The notes beneath the pieces were generated by a model. It searched no databases. It was not told where the DNA came from and was given only the letters and a program-made list of their open reading frames with translations. From Telopea speciosissima (taxonomy: Eukaryota; Streptophyta; Magnoliopsida; Proteales; Proteaceae): 64,000 nucleotides of DNA. Shown here in pieces: positions 1 through 11,824 of the stretch (positions within the stretch are counted from its first letter, which is position 1; every line of letters starts with the position of its first letter). The position numbers and the translations under genes are program-made. The stretch is taken from NCBI RefSeq assembly GCF_018873765.1, contig NC_057919.1, positions 67,946,984 through 68,010,983 on the forward strand, given 5' to 3'.

Positions 1-2100
1 TTCCATGTGAGTGACTTTTTTTTTTTTGGCTAGTAGTGCGTGATTTGATTAAGTGGACCAGTGCAGACCATTAAGTGTGTGATCAACAAGGAATCTTTTT
101 GCTGACCTAGTGACAGCTAATGAGCTAAATTGGTTAATGTAATTCCCTGACTCAGTTTGGATCCAGTCTCCTTAGTACATATCTTTTGCTTCGTGGTTTT
201 TGTATGGTTAGTGTCATTTTTATTATTGTTGCAAAAGCATTGATAATGACTAGTTCAATTCGAGTCCTCTACTTCCGCCTGCCTTTATTGTCGTGTGTGT
301 TTCACATATAAGTAACGTGGAATGTACCGCCTTATCTCTGTCTGAGCGAAGGTAAGGCGGTACTTTCCTCTATGCTTGTGTGTAGGAACGCATGACAGTA
401 CCAGTTATAGCTCTACTACTATTCTTCTCCCTTTTGTGACTTTGTAGTACTTCTTTTTCCCTTCGGTAGCCCATGTAGGGTTATAGAAATTGGCCAAGAT
501 TGAATCCGATCGTTCCATATTGATCTGGATCAGACAGATTTACCCTTGCATGCATTTTTTTTAAAAACAAATGTTTTACATTTTTACCTTTGATCTGGAT
601 TGATCTACCGATATGGGATCACTTTGTACCTATCCAATTCAGACGATTCCCCTTATCTGCTATTTTGATCCCTAGAACCGTGAGCCCATGTGGCCTATCA
701 TTTTCTGTACTTTTGTTTTGACGATAAAAGAAATCTTGCTGTCCATTTCACCTATACTTCCCACCATCCGATGAGTTCTTGTCACCTTAAACTTTGACCA
801 TCTAGGTGGATTTCCATTTTCCGTCAATATTGAAATCTTGAGATTAAGTCATATTATATGAGATTAATACCAAAATTGACATATTGAATACGTCACATAT
901 ATAGTGTTTTAAGTTTAAGCTTACCATGAATCAAGGGAGAGACCTGATGGTGCTAATATACTTCATTGGTAAAATCTATGGCAACAGTGTCTTTTAAGCT
1001 CTTGAAATATTTGTTTCTGTAGTTAGAGGGTTCTCTGTTATTGAGGTTTTTCATAATCGCAATAATACGTATTTCATATTGCTGTGATTGTTAATTGTAT
1101 TTTTATTTTTACGATTATAAATATATTTGTTACTGTAATTTGTAAATACCGCAGCAATAAGTATCCCATATACATTTGTTGCTGCGATTTGTAAATACCG
1201 CAGCAATAGTAATACACATGTTAATAGAAATTTTTTATCAATGATATTAATGAAATTGATATATCAAAAATTATTTTTTATTAGATTAATTTTATATTAT
1301 TAAATTGATACATTTTTAATATTCATGAAGTGAAGAAGGGAAGAGAAAAAGATGAGTAACAAGAAGAAAAAGAAAAAGACAAAAAGAAGAAGATAGAATT
1401 GAATGACTGTTGCATGAGACTCCGTCGTATGGCTTATCAACATTGCAACTAACTAGACTTCTAAGTGGAAGAAGTAGAAGTAGTGATGCATTCAACCATG
1501 TGGGCCAACCATCTTCTCCATAAACTTCGATAAAAGGAGAAAAATATTTAACAAAAAAAAAAATTCTTTATGTAAAAAAATATACTTTTAAGGGAAAAAT
1601 AACACTACCTAATCACGTAGTTCTTGCGCTCAGACACATAACCACATGAAAATACCGCCCTACTCACAATGAAATAAAATATCACATCTATAGTGATGCC
1701 CTTGCATGCGTTCTCAATGGATCTTGCACTGATGCAAAATTAAATGATCAAACAATGATCTCATGCCCTAATTTTAAATAAGGATCTCTCTAAGTAACAT
1801 CTCTATATATATATTTAAACCTTGACACTCTCTTTTAAAGAGAAAGTTTTTCTTTGTTAGGCAGTGAAGGTTCACCACACATCCTAGGATTCACAAATTC
1901 TTATAGGGTTTTAATATGTTTTCCAAAATACCTTCCTTTGTGCTTCTGAAACCTGCAGATCCATTCACCGAGGCTTAAGGAAAACTCAAGGTTTCAAAAA
2001 TAATTTGAAAATGACATATCATTATATCATTATCATAAAAATATCATTTTAATGGAAATATTTTTTTAGTACAACTGCGAATGATAGCATTTACCCTTAA
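1..2100. other. Non-genic AT-rich DNA
   Basis: No gene is seen. 1135-1212 has two direct copies of TTGTAAATACCGCAGCAATA; the second sits in a small palindrome (TTGCTGCGATTTGTAAATACCGCAGCAA, read as two halves). The rest shows only A/T runs. Confidence 0.6.
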
Positions 2101-2271
2101 GGGAAGCAAATTTCTGTCCGGGGAGTGTGGCCTACACCAACACTCCCATGTGTCTATCTCTTTCTTCCTCCAAACAAGGGGGGTAGAGGTGTCTTTTCAT
2201 TTGAGGAGGAGAGAGATAGACTCATGGGAGTGTTAGTATAGGCCACACTACCGGACAAAATTCTTTTTCCC
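2101..2271. repeat. Palindromic MITE, family GGGAA..TCTGTCCGG
   Basis: Arms of about 60 bp: TTCTGTCCGGGGAGTGTGGCC on the left is mirrored by the complement of GGCCACACTACCGGACAAAA on the right, around a short centre containing GGGTAGAGGTGTC. TAA at both borders may be the target duplication (Tourist/Stowaway-like). A second copy is at 8385-8531. Confidence 0.8.
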
Positions 2272-2734
2272 TAAAAAAAATGTATGGTATACTAAAAAAA
2301 AAATAAAAAAATATGATTACAAATTATTTGACATCTTAAGGGGTGTTTAAAATCCTTTTAACTAAATAAGGCAACCCCGTTTGCTTGATCCAAGGTTTGA
2401 AAAATTGGGTTGGATCCTTCCTCAAGCTTGCTTGGGCCGATCCTGTACAGAAAAACCCTATATAGACGCCTGAATGCCGATTCCAAGGCTGATTAAGACC
2501 GATCTTGTTCCTAATTCTGGGTTTTTAAACCCTGAATTGATCTATAATACCCATCTGAGTTAGGCCATGGATCAGTGGGATAGTTTACAATGAAAGAAAA
2601 GAAGAAAACACACATTGAGACCATGCTTAAGTTTTAAGCTGAAGCAAGCAATACCTTAGTGGACCAGTGGTTCAGGTTATGATGAATGAGTGGTTAGGGC
2701 TGGATTGGAGTGACTGGAACAAGGTTAGCATTTT

Positions 2735-2910
2735 TATCCTTTCTTGTTCCCGGTCCGAACAGGACCATCTAGTCTCCTCATAAGGGGCGCGAAATGATGA
2801 CTTAATCTCCCTCGGGCAATGTATTCGGGCAGGGGGTTAGGTCGTCATTTTGCACCCCCTAAGAGGGGACTGGACGATCCTGTTAGGGTAGTGAACAGGA
2901 GATGATGACG
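2735..2910. repeat. Palindromic MITE, family ACAGGACCATCTAGTC
   Basis: The left arm (CGAACAGGACCATCTAGTCT, then GGGGCGCGAAATGATGAC) is complementary to the right arm (GTCGTCATTTTGC, then GACTGGACGATCCTGTT). A related shorter unit lies at 10535-10650. Confidence 0.75.
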
Positions 2911-4250
2911 TCACCAAGGTTACCAGCCTCAGCAATACTAATACATTCGTATCTGTTTGATATCGGTCGGGCAATGAAATTTAAAAAAAAAAACAGAAAA
3001 AAGACCATGTATCAGCTAATACCATCAGTAGATATTAGTATTGGTTGATATCAGCTTCCGACGATAGCAATATGACACCGATACCTAAATCCATGGACCA
3101 GACCGGTTTATCGATGCAACTGGAAATGGTATAGCAAGACCCCAGACTTGATTAATTTATGGGTGAAAGAATGCCACCCGATTACGTTAAACACAACCCC
3201 TAGACCCTGACACAAGGACGCATGAAACAACCGCTGCACTCCTTGGAACCCCGGATATAACAAGAGGTACGGTGGTCTTTTAGTGCCCCTTTGCCAGGGC
3301 GCAAGCGGCGAGTGGCGTTCTCTTTCCCTTTATTTATTTAGGTATCTGGTTAAACCCTCGTGCCCTTAATTGTACCCCACCACACCACATGCTCCTATTG
3401 TGTTGTTGTGAGATTATTATTATTTCTTACTATACTCTTTTAAGTTGTTGGATTGGGTGCTTCCATTAATAAAGAAGAGAGAAGAGATCAGCACTTTAAA
3501 GGCTCAAGTCCGAAGCAGTATAGCACTGCTGGACCCACGTGCAAGGAAGAGAATCAAATCCAATCTACACGTAGGAGGGGAGTGTTTTGTACTGCTTCAC
3601 CCGCAATCTATGTATTGTAGATTGCCGGAACAGTGGGTGGTCGGTGGATCTGATTCCGATGGACCATTCCAGAGCTCCCCCAAACTTCTCTTTTGGATCA
3701 AAAAACAAAAATACTACCTTTCCACCACACTACCCTATTTGGGGGAAAAAAGTTGCAGGATGAAAAGAAAGAAAAAAGAGAAACAAAGTAAACCACCACT
3801 CACGTCTTCCACACAAATCAATATTTATTTAATGAACTAAAAAGTTAAGAGATTTCTTCAATTATTTTTCGTGTTTTTTTTTCAAGAACTTTAACAAGAA
3901 TCGCTAATTACCTTATTTCTAATCACATTAATGGAAAACGAAACGAAAATAAAAACAACGATTTTACCAGGAAATTACAGATCATTAAACAGCCCCAGCC
4001 AGATTGAGAGCAGAGTACATGAAACAAGTGAGATACAGAGTTGCAGACCATTCATTCCTGCCGTTTCTTCTTCTTCTTCATTCCTAGTTCGTGAAACGAA
4101 ACCCTTCTTGTCCTTCTTCATTCTTGTCGACCTTGAAAAGCATTTTAACAAATTCAAGAGAATTTCACCATAAACATTAATCTCTCTCTCTTCTAATTGA
4201 CTGATTTGTAGATCTGCAAATCTAAGAGTTATTATTTGTAGTGGGATCTT
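2911..4250. other. Non-genic DNA downstream of the proline-rich gene
   Basis: 3005-3130 is TATCGG-rich repeat. 3445-4173 holds short open frames without recognisable domains or plausible starts. The 3' end of the minus-strand proline-rich gene would lie at 4150-4250. Confidence 0.5.
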
Positions 4251-4829
4251 CTAAAAGGAAAAGTACAGAAAGAAAAGAATGACTGTAGTCGAAAACACAA
4301 CGGGAGCTTTCAATTGGACGGAATTTGACGTGCCAGCAGGCGGAGGATTATGATAGTAGAAGGGGAAGTACGGTACGATTGGGTTCGGGGGTGGTGGCGC
4401 CGGGTAGTAACTCGTCGGCGGAGGATAGACACCACCTCCTATTGCCCCACCTGGAGGCGGCGGATAGGCATAGCTTGTCGTGGGCTGCGAGGGAGGTGGT
4501 GGCGAGTAGTAGTAAGTGCCGGAGCCGGAACCGGAACTGGGCGGCGATGGCGGTGGTGGGCACTCAGAGCCGGATGAGGAGGGTGGTGGTGGAGACGACG
4601 GCGGCGGAGGAGATGGTGGTGGCGGGGAGAAGACTTGGTTGCAAGGATTGTCGCAGGCGGAGCACATTGTGCATGCAATCTGATCTTTCCTTTTCGCAGC
4701 CAGTAAGGACAAGTTCGTAGTTTCTTCTTTGATGTTTGCAGCCGCCATCGCTGTCACCACCGACAATTCCGTCGGTGAGATCAAGAGAAGGGCAAAGAGA
4801 GAAAACAAGATTCGGTGGGGAATCCCCAT
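4251..4829 (-). CDS. GPI-anchored proline-rich (extensin-like) cell-wall protein
   Basis: Intronless frame of 192 residues. Residues 1-27 form a signal peptide with a Leu/Phe-rich core, which would send the product to the secretory pathway. A Cys cluster follows (C53, C56, C59, C63; C-x2-C-x2-C-x3-C). Residues 68-165 are extensin-like, with repeated SPPPP blocks, one more Cys at 90 and a Ser-Gly-Tyr linker (YYYSPPPPS). The C-terminus (about 173-192) is hydrophobic after a small-residue stretch, as in a GPI-attachment signal. Such proteins are usually hydroxylated and arabinosylated and sit at the plasma membrane-wall interface. The ATG at 4829 is the first in frame and gives a complete signal peptide. 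The other frames across this GC-rich segment are open only because of the proline-codon repeats. No enzyme domain is seen. The family is inferred from layout, so the exact function is unknown; an LRR-extensin is unlikely because no LRR is present. Confidence 0.8.
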   Translation of the reverse strand: MGIPHRILFSLFALLLISPTELSVVTAMAAANIKEETTNLSLLAAKRKDQIACTMCSACDNPCNQVFSPPPPSPPPPSSPPPPSSSGSECPPPPSPPSSGSGSGTYYYSPPPPSQPTTSYAYPPPPGGAIGGGVYPPPTSYYPAPPPPNPIVPYFPFYYHNPPPAGTSNSVQLKAPVVFSTTVILFFLYFSF

Positions 4830-5869
4830 TTTTTCCTTCTTCGAGAGAAATTTCGAGACCTTCAGATGGAATTTTGAAGAACTAGAGTAACAGCATTTTT
4901 TGATTGCAATGGATTTGGAGAATTAGAGTAACAGCATATGACTCAGTAGAGAAGACTGACACAACAGAGAAAGAGAGAGAAGAGAAGAGGAGGAGGAGGA
5001 GGAAAGGAGTGGAAAAAGGCAAGGAGAGGAGCGTTAAGGTGTAAATGACGATGATGATGATGATGGTGTTCCACTCCACTAATGGGCCTAAAACTGTAGG
5101 TTTTATCGTTACGACTACACGTATGCCCCTTTTGGCTTTTGGGCTGGATACCACCTTAGGGGCACATAGGTCCTACGCTCCTACCTGAGTACGAGACCGT
5201 TGGATTGGAACCTGGAATATCCGGCGCGGGTGACTGATAAGGTAAACCTAGGCTCTTCGATTGATACCATTCCAATGGTTTCCGCACATTGGCACAAACT
5301 ATATTATTTTTAAAGAGGGTTCTAGGATCCATATTAACCAATGGATAAAGGATACGTGTTGAATAAGTGTTTCTTTCGGTGGATATACTAGATGAGCGTC
5401 GGTCATCGTTGGGGAGCCACAGACCGCACGTGTGGTTGGCTGTGGTGGTGGAGGTGAAGTATTAAAATTGGGGAAATCCACATGCGTAAGAATAGAATCA
5501 CATTGGTCAATAGTGCCGTTCTTTACTGTTGGGGCTTTAACCTGTCAGAAGTTTGAACTTTTGACTTTGTAGAGAGAGAGAGTTATATATTTTTCATCTT
5601 AAGGATCAGAGGATGTTCGTCATATTACAGTTCTCACTTATTATGATCCAAAGGTCAAGATCGGCGCTTTCCTTTTCCATGGAGTCAAAAAAGTTGAATG
5701 AGTCGGCGATTTGTCTACGATACAGGGTGGCAGCGAATGAAGTCTCACCGCTTTCTACACTGGACGAATTCAATTATCCACTGTTTCACTGTTTGGTTTT
5801 GGAAGGCACAACCAAACACACCTTAAGCTTGCTTTCTCTCTCTACTATTGATCAATTTGGGTTAGCATG
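4830..5869. other. Upstream region of the proline-rich gene
   Basis: 4830-5050 is CT-rich on the minus strand (5' leader-like), with GATGATGATGATG triplets near 5050-5066. No clear TATA box was found. 5160-5870 contains only short frames and no known repeat. Confidence 0.5.
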
Positions 5870-6722
5870 AAAACACTTCTGTTTCTCTATTTTTCTGTTT
5901 TTTGGGTTCCTGAGAACAAAAAAATAAGAGAAATTCGTTTGTTAACATCAGTTCATTTTTTTGTTCTTGAAAATGAACCGGAACAAAAAAATTGCTAAGA
6001 AATAAAAAAAAAGAAACTCCAATTTTAAGTTTCTTTGTTCAAAAAATAAAAGGAAGAAATAAAGGGGGAGTTGCTTTTTAATGAGCACATAATTAATTTA
6101 ATGGGGACAACAATAATTTCATGTTCAACTTCAACCACCACCATCGCCACCACCAACTAGCCTTACCACCTTCACCACCGTTGTCACCACCACCACCACC
6201 ACCACTGCCATCGCCACCGTCACTAACACCATCACCACCACCGCCGCCAATTCTTCCACCACCACCTCTACCTCCACCTCCACCTCCACCTCCACCTCCA
6301 CCGGCACCACCTCCTCAACCACTACTACCACCTCCATCGCCACCACCACCACCACTGCCACCTCCACCACTACCATCACCACCACCTCCACCACTGCTAC
6401 TACTACCAACACCTTCACCACTACCACCACCACCACCACCACCATCAGAACCTCCACCTCCACCTCCACCGCCAACACCTCCACTTCTGCCACCGCCACC
6501 ACCACCACCAAAATTTTGGTCATTTAATGGCATGTTTGAAATTTGGTAGAGGTTCTAGAAATAGAAATGATTGTGCATAAAAAACACGTTTTTGATTCTT
6601 TTCCAATCCAAAAGTAGAAATTAATGTGTTATCAAACATTTTTTTTTGCCCAAAAATTTGCCCAAGTAATAGAAATACAAAAAGTCATTTCTAGAATAGA
6701 AACATGGCCCAAAAACAGAAAT
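5870..6722. mobile_element. hAT-like non-autonomous element carrying a CCA microsatellite
   Basis: The left TTCTGTTTTTTGGGTTCCTG region and the right complement (GGCCCAAAAACAGAAATG) are rough inverted ends, with subterminal AAAATGAACCGGAAC, AGAAATAGAAATG and GTTATCAAACA words typical of such elements. The ends are not defined to the base and no 8-bp duplication was matched. Confidence 0.45.
6130..6515 (+). repeat. Degenerate CCA/CCT/CCG trinucleotide repeat
   Basis: About 380 bp of CCACCACCT-like triplets with CCTCCACCTCCA sub-runs near 6265-6302. It is open in several frames (poly-Pro, poly-Thr/His, and Val or Gly on the other strand), as expected for a triplet repeat. No signal peptide, Tyr motifs or leader is seen, so it is not called a gene. 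Confidence 0.85.
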
Positions 6723-6740
6723 GTTATCATCCAGGCCCAA

Positions 6741-6891
6741 AGTGGGAGTCGGGCAATACGTATGTCTTAACATAGTCTCTCAGTGAGTCATTAGAGAACT
6801 GACGCTCAGGCCAGCCCGTCTCAGCCCAGCTCTGCCCAATCATGGTTTGAGGTATCGGTATCATATCACCCATAGTGGGAGTCGGGCAATA
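6741..6891 (+). repeat. 19-bp direct repeat bracketing 113 bp
   Basis: AGTGGGAGTCGGGCAATAC occurs at 6741-6759 and 6873-6891 exactly. The 113 bp between them (containing CTCAGTGAGTCATTAGAGAAC and a GGTATCGGTATC stretch) may be an insertion or the remains of a tandem duplication. Confidence 0.85.
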
Positions 6892-7203
6892 CATATCGAT
6901 TTTATAAGTGATCAATCCCAATACCATGTTGATACTATACTGGTGACATGGTACGGACAAAAGGTAAAATGACTTTTTTTTTTAAAATAAACCTCATTTT
7001 AAAATAAAATTAGGGGCAAATTTATCTGATCCATCGATCTATGCTGGTACCAATCCGATGGCATATTGGTTTTGGGTTGACCGATACCGTACACTAAAAC
7101 CATGAGCCCAATAGACATAGGTGTTGGGGTTACATGTGAGAAATTGGGATTAGATGATTAAGCAATCACACGGGCCAAAGATTTCATTTTAGGAGACTCC
7201 AAG

Positions 7204-7239
7204 CCCCCACCCTCCACCCTCCACCCTCCACCCTCCACC
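7204..7239 (+). repeat. CCACCCT heptamer microsatellite
   Basis: Four to five perfect CCACCCT units, followed by CCACCT. Confidence 0.9.
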
Positions 7240-8384
7240 TCAATCCATCGGTAATAATAAGGACAATAATGAAGAAGTGTAGGAATCTTCCGCTTTACTC
7301 TCTTTTTGTTGTTTCCTTTCTTGTAGTTGCTAATGGGGAAAGTTTACTTTTCCACTGTTTTCCTTTTCCTATTTCTTCTTTGTCACGGAAAGATCCCCTC
7401 TAACCCCCACCCTCCAAGTCTTGATTAATGATAATACGAAGTTCAAACCTCTTAAGCAAAGTAGCATACACACCCATAAATAATTGGAGCCATGCTTAAA
7501 GGAAGGAGTAGGTTCATGTTTTGATACCCCCGAAAAAGAGGTTCATGTTTTATTTTCGGGAAAAGTGCTATTAAGTTCACAATTTGTACTTTTAGGATTT
7601 TTTAATTCATACAAAAATAGAAGATACAAACCCGTGGGAAATAAATTAGGGCTGCAAGAGGGTCAGGATGTGCTTTAAAACTCTAGTGCAACCCTGAGTC
7701 ACCTTAGCTGGACCCAAGCATGACCCGATCCTAACTTCAAACATGAAAATCCAATTCTGACCCACCCTCAGGGTCGGGCTAAGCTGACCCTAATTGGTCC
7801 TGATCATGGAGTGGGAAAAGGGAGAGATGCATGGACTGGACTAAGTTGGGTTGGGTCGGAGAGAAAATTATCAATTTTACATAAAATAACATTATAATAA
7901 AATATATTTTCATTTATTATCTTCATATATAATATAGTATATACCAAAATATGTGTGACATTTAAATTTATAATAAAATAGGGTAGTGTTGGGTCGGGCC
8001 AGGCTCAGCCCAAGGCCTCAATCTTGGCCCGCCCAACCCTGACTCAACACCAAAAATTTTCAGTCTTGATTTGCTCCCAGGGCCAGGTATCTCAGCCCAT
8101 GCCCTGTTCGAGCTCAGGGCAGGTTTGGGCCGACAGGGCCAAACTTGCACCCATAGGTAATATGTTCTCGGGGAAAAACTCCATGCCCAACAACATCCGC
8201 CTTCACCCCTCACAAGTGGCTGTGAAATGACCAAACAACCTCCCTTTGGATGCCCTCGTGTGCTGTCCCGTTGGTTGGGGTGCTAGTGCAAGCTACATGC
8301 CAAGTGTGTGAAAACTATCCCCTACAAAATATACTAACACATTCTTGAGAATGATTCAGGTTCTCGTACAAGTACAGAAAACTA

Positions 8385-8531
8385 GTTCCCATGTATATAC
8401 ACTCTCATCTGTCTATCTCTCTTCTATTCAAAACAAGGGGGTAGAGGTGTCTTTTCATATAGAGAGGAGAGAGATAGACTCATAAGTGTGCTGGCGTAGA
8501 TCACACTCCCGGACAAAATTCTTTTTCTCAA
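8385..8531. repeat. Second copy of the TCTGTCCGG palindromic MITE, left arm decayed
   Basis: Shares GTCTATCTCTCTTCTATTC, the centre GGGGTAGAGGTGTCTTTTC, and the right end CACTCCCGGACAAAATTC with 2101-2271. The outer left arm is no longer complementary. Confidence 0.75.
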
Positions 8532-9220
8532 TGAAACTATAATTATAGCTCAACAGCCATATTTTACATATAATTTGTAAGATAATGCCTAAGTTTTGGT
8601 GCCACACCTTGCCCTCCTTATATAGTAAGTTTGGCTCTAATATGACTTGCCCAATTCATAATAAGACAAAGAAAATTTAATTAAAAGAGATGGATCACAG
8701 ATTTGTCGTTTCCTAGATTGGTAGATATGTAGGGGATATTTGAATTTCACTGAAAGTTTTGCCACATGGAAGGGTGATTAAGCAATTTCAACTATATGGA
8801 TATATAGTATTTTCTTTTAAATCCAAGTTTTTTTTTTAATGAAATTCTTCTAAGTTTTAGTTTATCGTTGGATTTTCAAGCTTTTTTTCTGCCAATTGGA
8901 TAACTTGGTTACTTCTAAAATTTTACATGCGAGTAAAAGTGTTCGGGATCTATTTGTTCATAAAATTTCAACCACATATAACTTGTCACAGTACAATTGT
9001 TTTTTCAATCTAAAAATACCCTTTGAATCTACCATTCCATAAAATCAAAAATAAAATTTCTTGGAATAATTATTAATCATTGAATATGCAACAAAAATAT
9101 GCACTTCAAGATGGGCCATATGATTGGACTAGTGTCCACCTTCACATTCTAAACATTCTAAAAATTTGGATATTTCACTAGGCATGCTACGTGATAGGAA
9201 TCGGGTGTGGAAATTATAAG

Positions 9221-9362
9221 GCCGTACCCAGTGCATAGGCTTTGGGGAAGGTCAAATGTACGTAGTCTTACCCCTGTTTTAAGAGGCTGTTTTCAGGACT
9301 TGAACCCTTGACCAAACGTTTAGCAATTGAGCACTTGACCAACGCACCAAGCACGACCTTCG
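9221..9362 (-). mobile_element. Au-type SINE
   Basis: Minus strand: A-box-like TGGTGCGTTGGTCAAGTGC, B box GGTTCAAGTCC (9306-9296), then AGGCTGTTTTC (plus strand) and GGTAAGACTACGTACATT. These match the layout of the angiosperm Au SINE: tRNA-like head, then the body with (plus strand) GTCTTACCCC and GGGGAAGGTC. Confidence 0.7.
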
Positions 9363-10132
9363 TGTAGAAACTATATTTCCTCCAAAGATTTAGTTTACGG
9401 TATTGATCACTGGAAATATTAATACCTATATATGTATCGCCTGTATCAGACATAGATATACATATCAATTGTATTGTATTGTAACAATCGTATTGATCCA
9501 ATATAATATCAGAACTCTATATTTTTTTTCAGCACAAATATACTATCTATAGTTCTGTACCATATTGACCGATTCATATCAATTAGGTATCAATATAAAT
9601 CATGATTAATATCGATTAGAATCAACTAATACGATTATACTTCATCAGTTTGCGAAACATCCATTCAATTAGCTAAACAAAAATCCCCCACCTCTTCACG
9701 GCTCCACCCGCAAGTCCCTCTCTCCCCAAGAGAGAGAGAGAGAGGAGAAAACAAAACCAACAGGGTCCATCCCATCACATGCAATGATGCCCTAAGTTTT
9801 GTCCAACAGTCACCGTGACTTGGTCCATCCAATAATCCAATAGGTGAGCCCCATGGCTAAAAAGGGAACGGACAGATTAGACAACTACAGGTAGTTTCGT
9901 AGGATTTTTATCCATTGTCCAGGGCATCACACTTGAGAGTCCAACCTTAGATTTATGGGTAGTGACAGTCTTTTTATCTTCTCAAGTGTTGGGTGGATGG
10001 TTGGATTTCGCATTTGAGAGGATAAAAAGCCAGTTTCATACAATGGGAAGAGGAGTTTTAATGGAAACAAAAAAAAAAAGTGGTTATTTCTCATATGCGG
10101 GTTCACTTGCACGTATGTGCAAATGATCCATT

Positions 10133-10301
10133 TTACCATTAACTGCCTAGTGCAGTTGGTGAGCTGTCATGCGCTTCATGCCCATGTCACCAAAAGGTTT
10201 CGAGTTCGAGTTTCCTAGCGGGTACCTTCCCCCCTCCCTATCCACCCCCCCCCCCCCCAAAAAAAAAAGAAATATATAAAAGCTCCCAACTCCCAAAAAA
10301 A
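10133..10301 (+). mobile_element. tRNA-derived SINE with intact target-site duplication
   Basis: A-box-like CTAGTGCAGTTGGTGAGC (10148-10165) and B-box-like GAGTTCGAGTTTCC (10202-10215), then a C-run turning into an A-run, and a second A-run at the end. AAATGATCCATT occurs at 10121-10132 and again at 10302-10313, a perfect 12-bp duplication typical of LINE-driven retroposition. Confidence 0.8.
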
Positions 10302-10534
10302 AAATGATCCATTCTCTGTTTGGAAGACGAGGACGAGAGGTTGACAAAAAAGAAGAAAAAAATTATTCGGGCAGAAGTTTCCTATGATATCAGAGCAAGA
10401 AACTGCACCATTGAGACTTGAGAGAATAGGAGATGATTTTGTTCACGAGGGGATCTACATTTGTCTGGAAGGAGACAGAGTGTTAGTGTAAAACTCATGA
10501 CTCATTATGTTAGTAGGCATGGAAAGAAGAATTT

Positions 10535-10650
10535 TTTTCCTATCAAGGTCCCTGTCCCGTCAGGTTGTCCGGGTCATCATTTTCGCCCCCTACGAGAGGA
10601 ATCGGACAACTGTACTGGACAGAGAACCTAAAAAGATAACGGTCTTAGAA
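10535..10650. repeat. Short relative of the 2735 palindromic MITE
   Basis: CCCTGTCCCGTCAGGTTGTC, then CGGGTCATCATTTTCGCCCC, then AATCGGACAACTGTACTGG. The inner GTTGTCCG/CGGACAAC arms pair. Confidence 0.5.
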
Positions 10651-11824
10651 AAAATCCCAACTATAACATCACGAGGATATTTTCCCATTTCTTGGGCCCT
10701 CAACTGAAGATATTCTTAAAGCAAAAGACTTTTAAAGCCCATATATTGGATATGATCATGTGACTCCACCCCCACCATTATTTACAGCTGGCTCCCCTCC
10801 CCCGCCCTTAGGCCCTAACTCTAAAATTCAATTTAAGGTTCTGTTTGATATGCAATCTCAGAATAAATTATATGTCTAAAACACATTTTAAAATTCAATT
10901 CTTCTCCAATTCTTGCTCTATAATACATTTTAGGCCCAAAATCTATTTTCATAATATATATTAAACACAACCTAAGATCATCTTCGGTGCTACGAATAAT
11001 CAGTGGAGACGAGATTTCTTAGGCCCTACTCCATGTATCCGAGTGAATAATTATCATCTCCAATTCGCGGGCAACCCCTTTCAAAAATTATTGAGATTTA
11101 CACAAGGTGAGACGTTAGGCACACGGCTCACCAGATATTAATCCATTAATCATTTTCCCAAAGTTGATTCTGCTTTGCAAGGAAAGTGACACTTTTCTTC
11201 ATCATTTGCTTTCCCAGCAGTTGACCTTGGTCTCCAACAACTATATAAGTTTCGTAATGTGAAACAGAAGAAAGGTGTTTAAGGAGCGAAGAAGGTAAGT
11301 TATGTTTGATACTACTAGTAATTGTAGGAGTGTCAATCGGTCGGGCTAGGTAAGGCCTAGTCGGGCCTCACCAAAATTTTGCCTTGCATCAAAATCATTT
11401 GAATATGTAATCGAGCTTGCATATGGAAGGCATGGTACAGTTTATAAACGATCAATCAATTTTTCAGCTTCCAATAATCGGCCTAAACGGGCTTTAAACA
11501 GGCTATTGAACCCTTTATCTTTTACTTTTTATTTTGATCCTTACTTTTTACTCGAAATCTGTCTTGGACTTCAGTAAGCTTAATATACATATTAAATCAA
11601 TTATAATTCAAGAAAGAATCTACTCTTAGGTACATTCAATAACTGAAAAATATATATATATATATATCAACATATAGTTGTTAAAGGGTCGGGATGAATT
11701 GGGCTTGTACAAGTCTAGATCCCTACACCGGAAACGACCGATTAGTACTTAGATTGATGTTAATTATATTGGATCTTTTAGTCTTGTGACTCTCAAATTG
11801 GAAAGTTTTAGCATCAGTGGAAGG

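Larger units (their letters stand above)
6892..9220. other. Non-genic DNA with repeat scraps
   Basis: Apart from the heptamer repeat and the MITE at 8385, 7640-8160 holds two arms of a GTCGGGC-rich repeat (GGGTCGGGCTAAGC, GGGTCGGGCCAGGCTC). Related stretches lie at 11330-11720, 13745-13870 and 33585-33660. 8532-9220 is AT-rich with nothing recognisable. Confidence 0.5.
9363..11824. other. Non-genic DNA around the 10.1-kb SINE
   Basis: 9400-9650 is TATCGATA-type repeat. 9727-9745 is a GA microsatellite. 10850-10980 looks like a small hAT-type MITE (GGTTCTGTTTGATATGCA ... ATTAAACACAACC). 11330-11720 is GTCGGGC-type repeat, with an AT dinucleotide run near 11650. No gene is seen. Confidence 0.5.

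Noticed and set aside
1135..1212. CRISPR-like or satellite repeat from TTGTAAATACCGCAGCAATA
   Set aside because: Only two full copies exist, within a small palindrome in plant DNA.
4325..4720. Plus-strand and other-frame readings across the proline-rich gene
   Set aside because: They are shadows of the GC-rich codon repeats of the minus-strand gene and lack any domain.
6121..6549. 142-codon poly-proline frame and its opposite-strand Val- and Gly-rich frames as an extensin or glycine-rich gene
   Set aside because: It is a triplet repeat open in many frames, with no signal peptide, no Tyr/Lys cross-link motifs and no leader.
9221..10301. tRNA genes suggested by A- and B-box-like sequences (also near 19620)
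   Set aside because: No cloverleaf can be drawn; the heads continue into SINE bodies with A-rich tails or target duplications.
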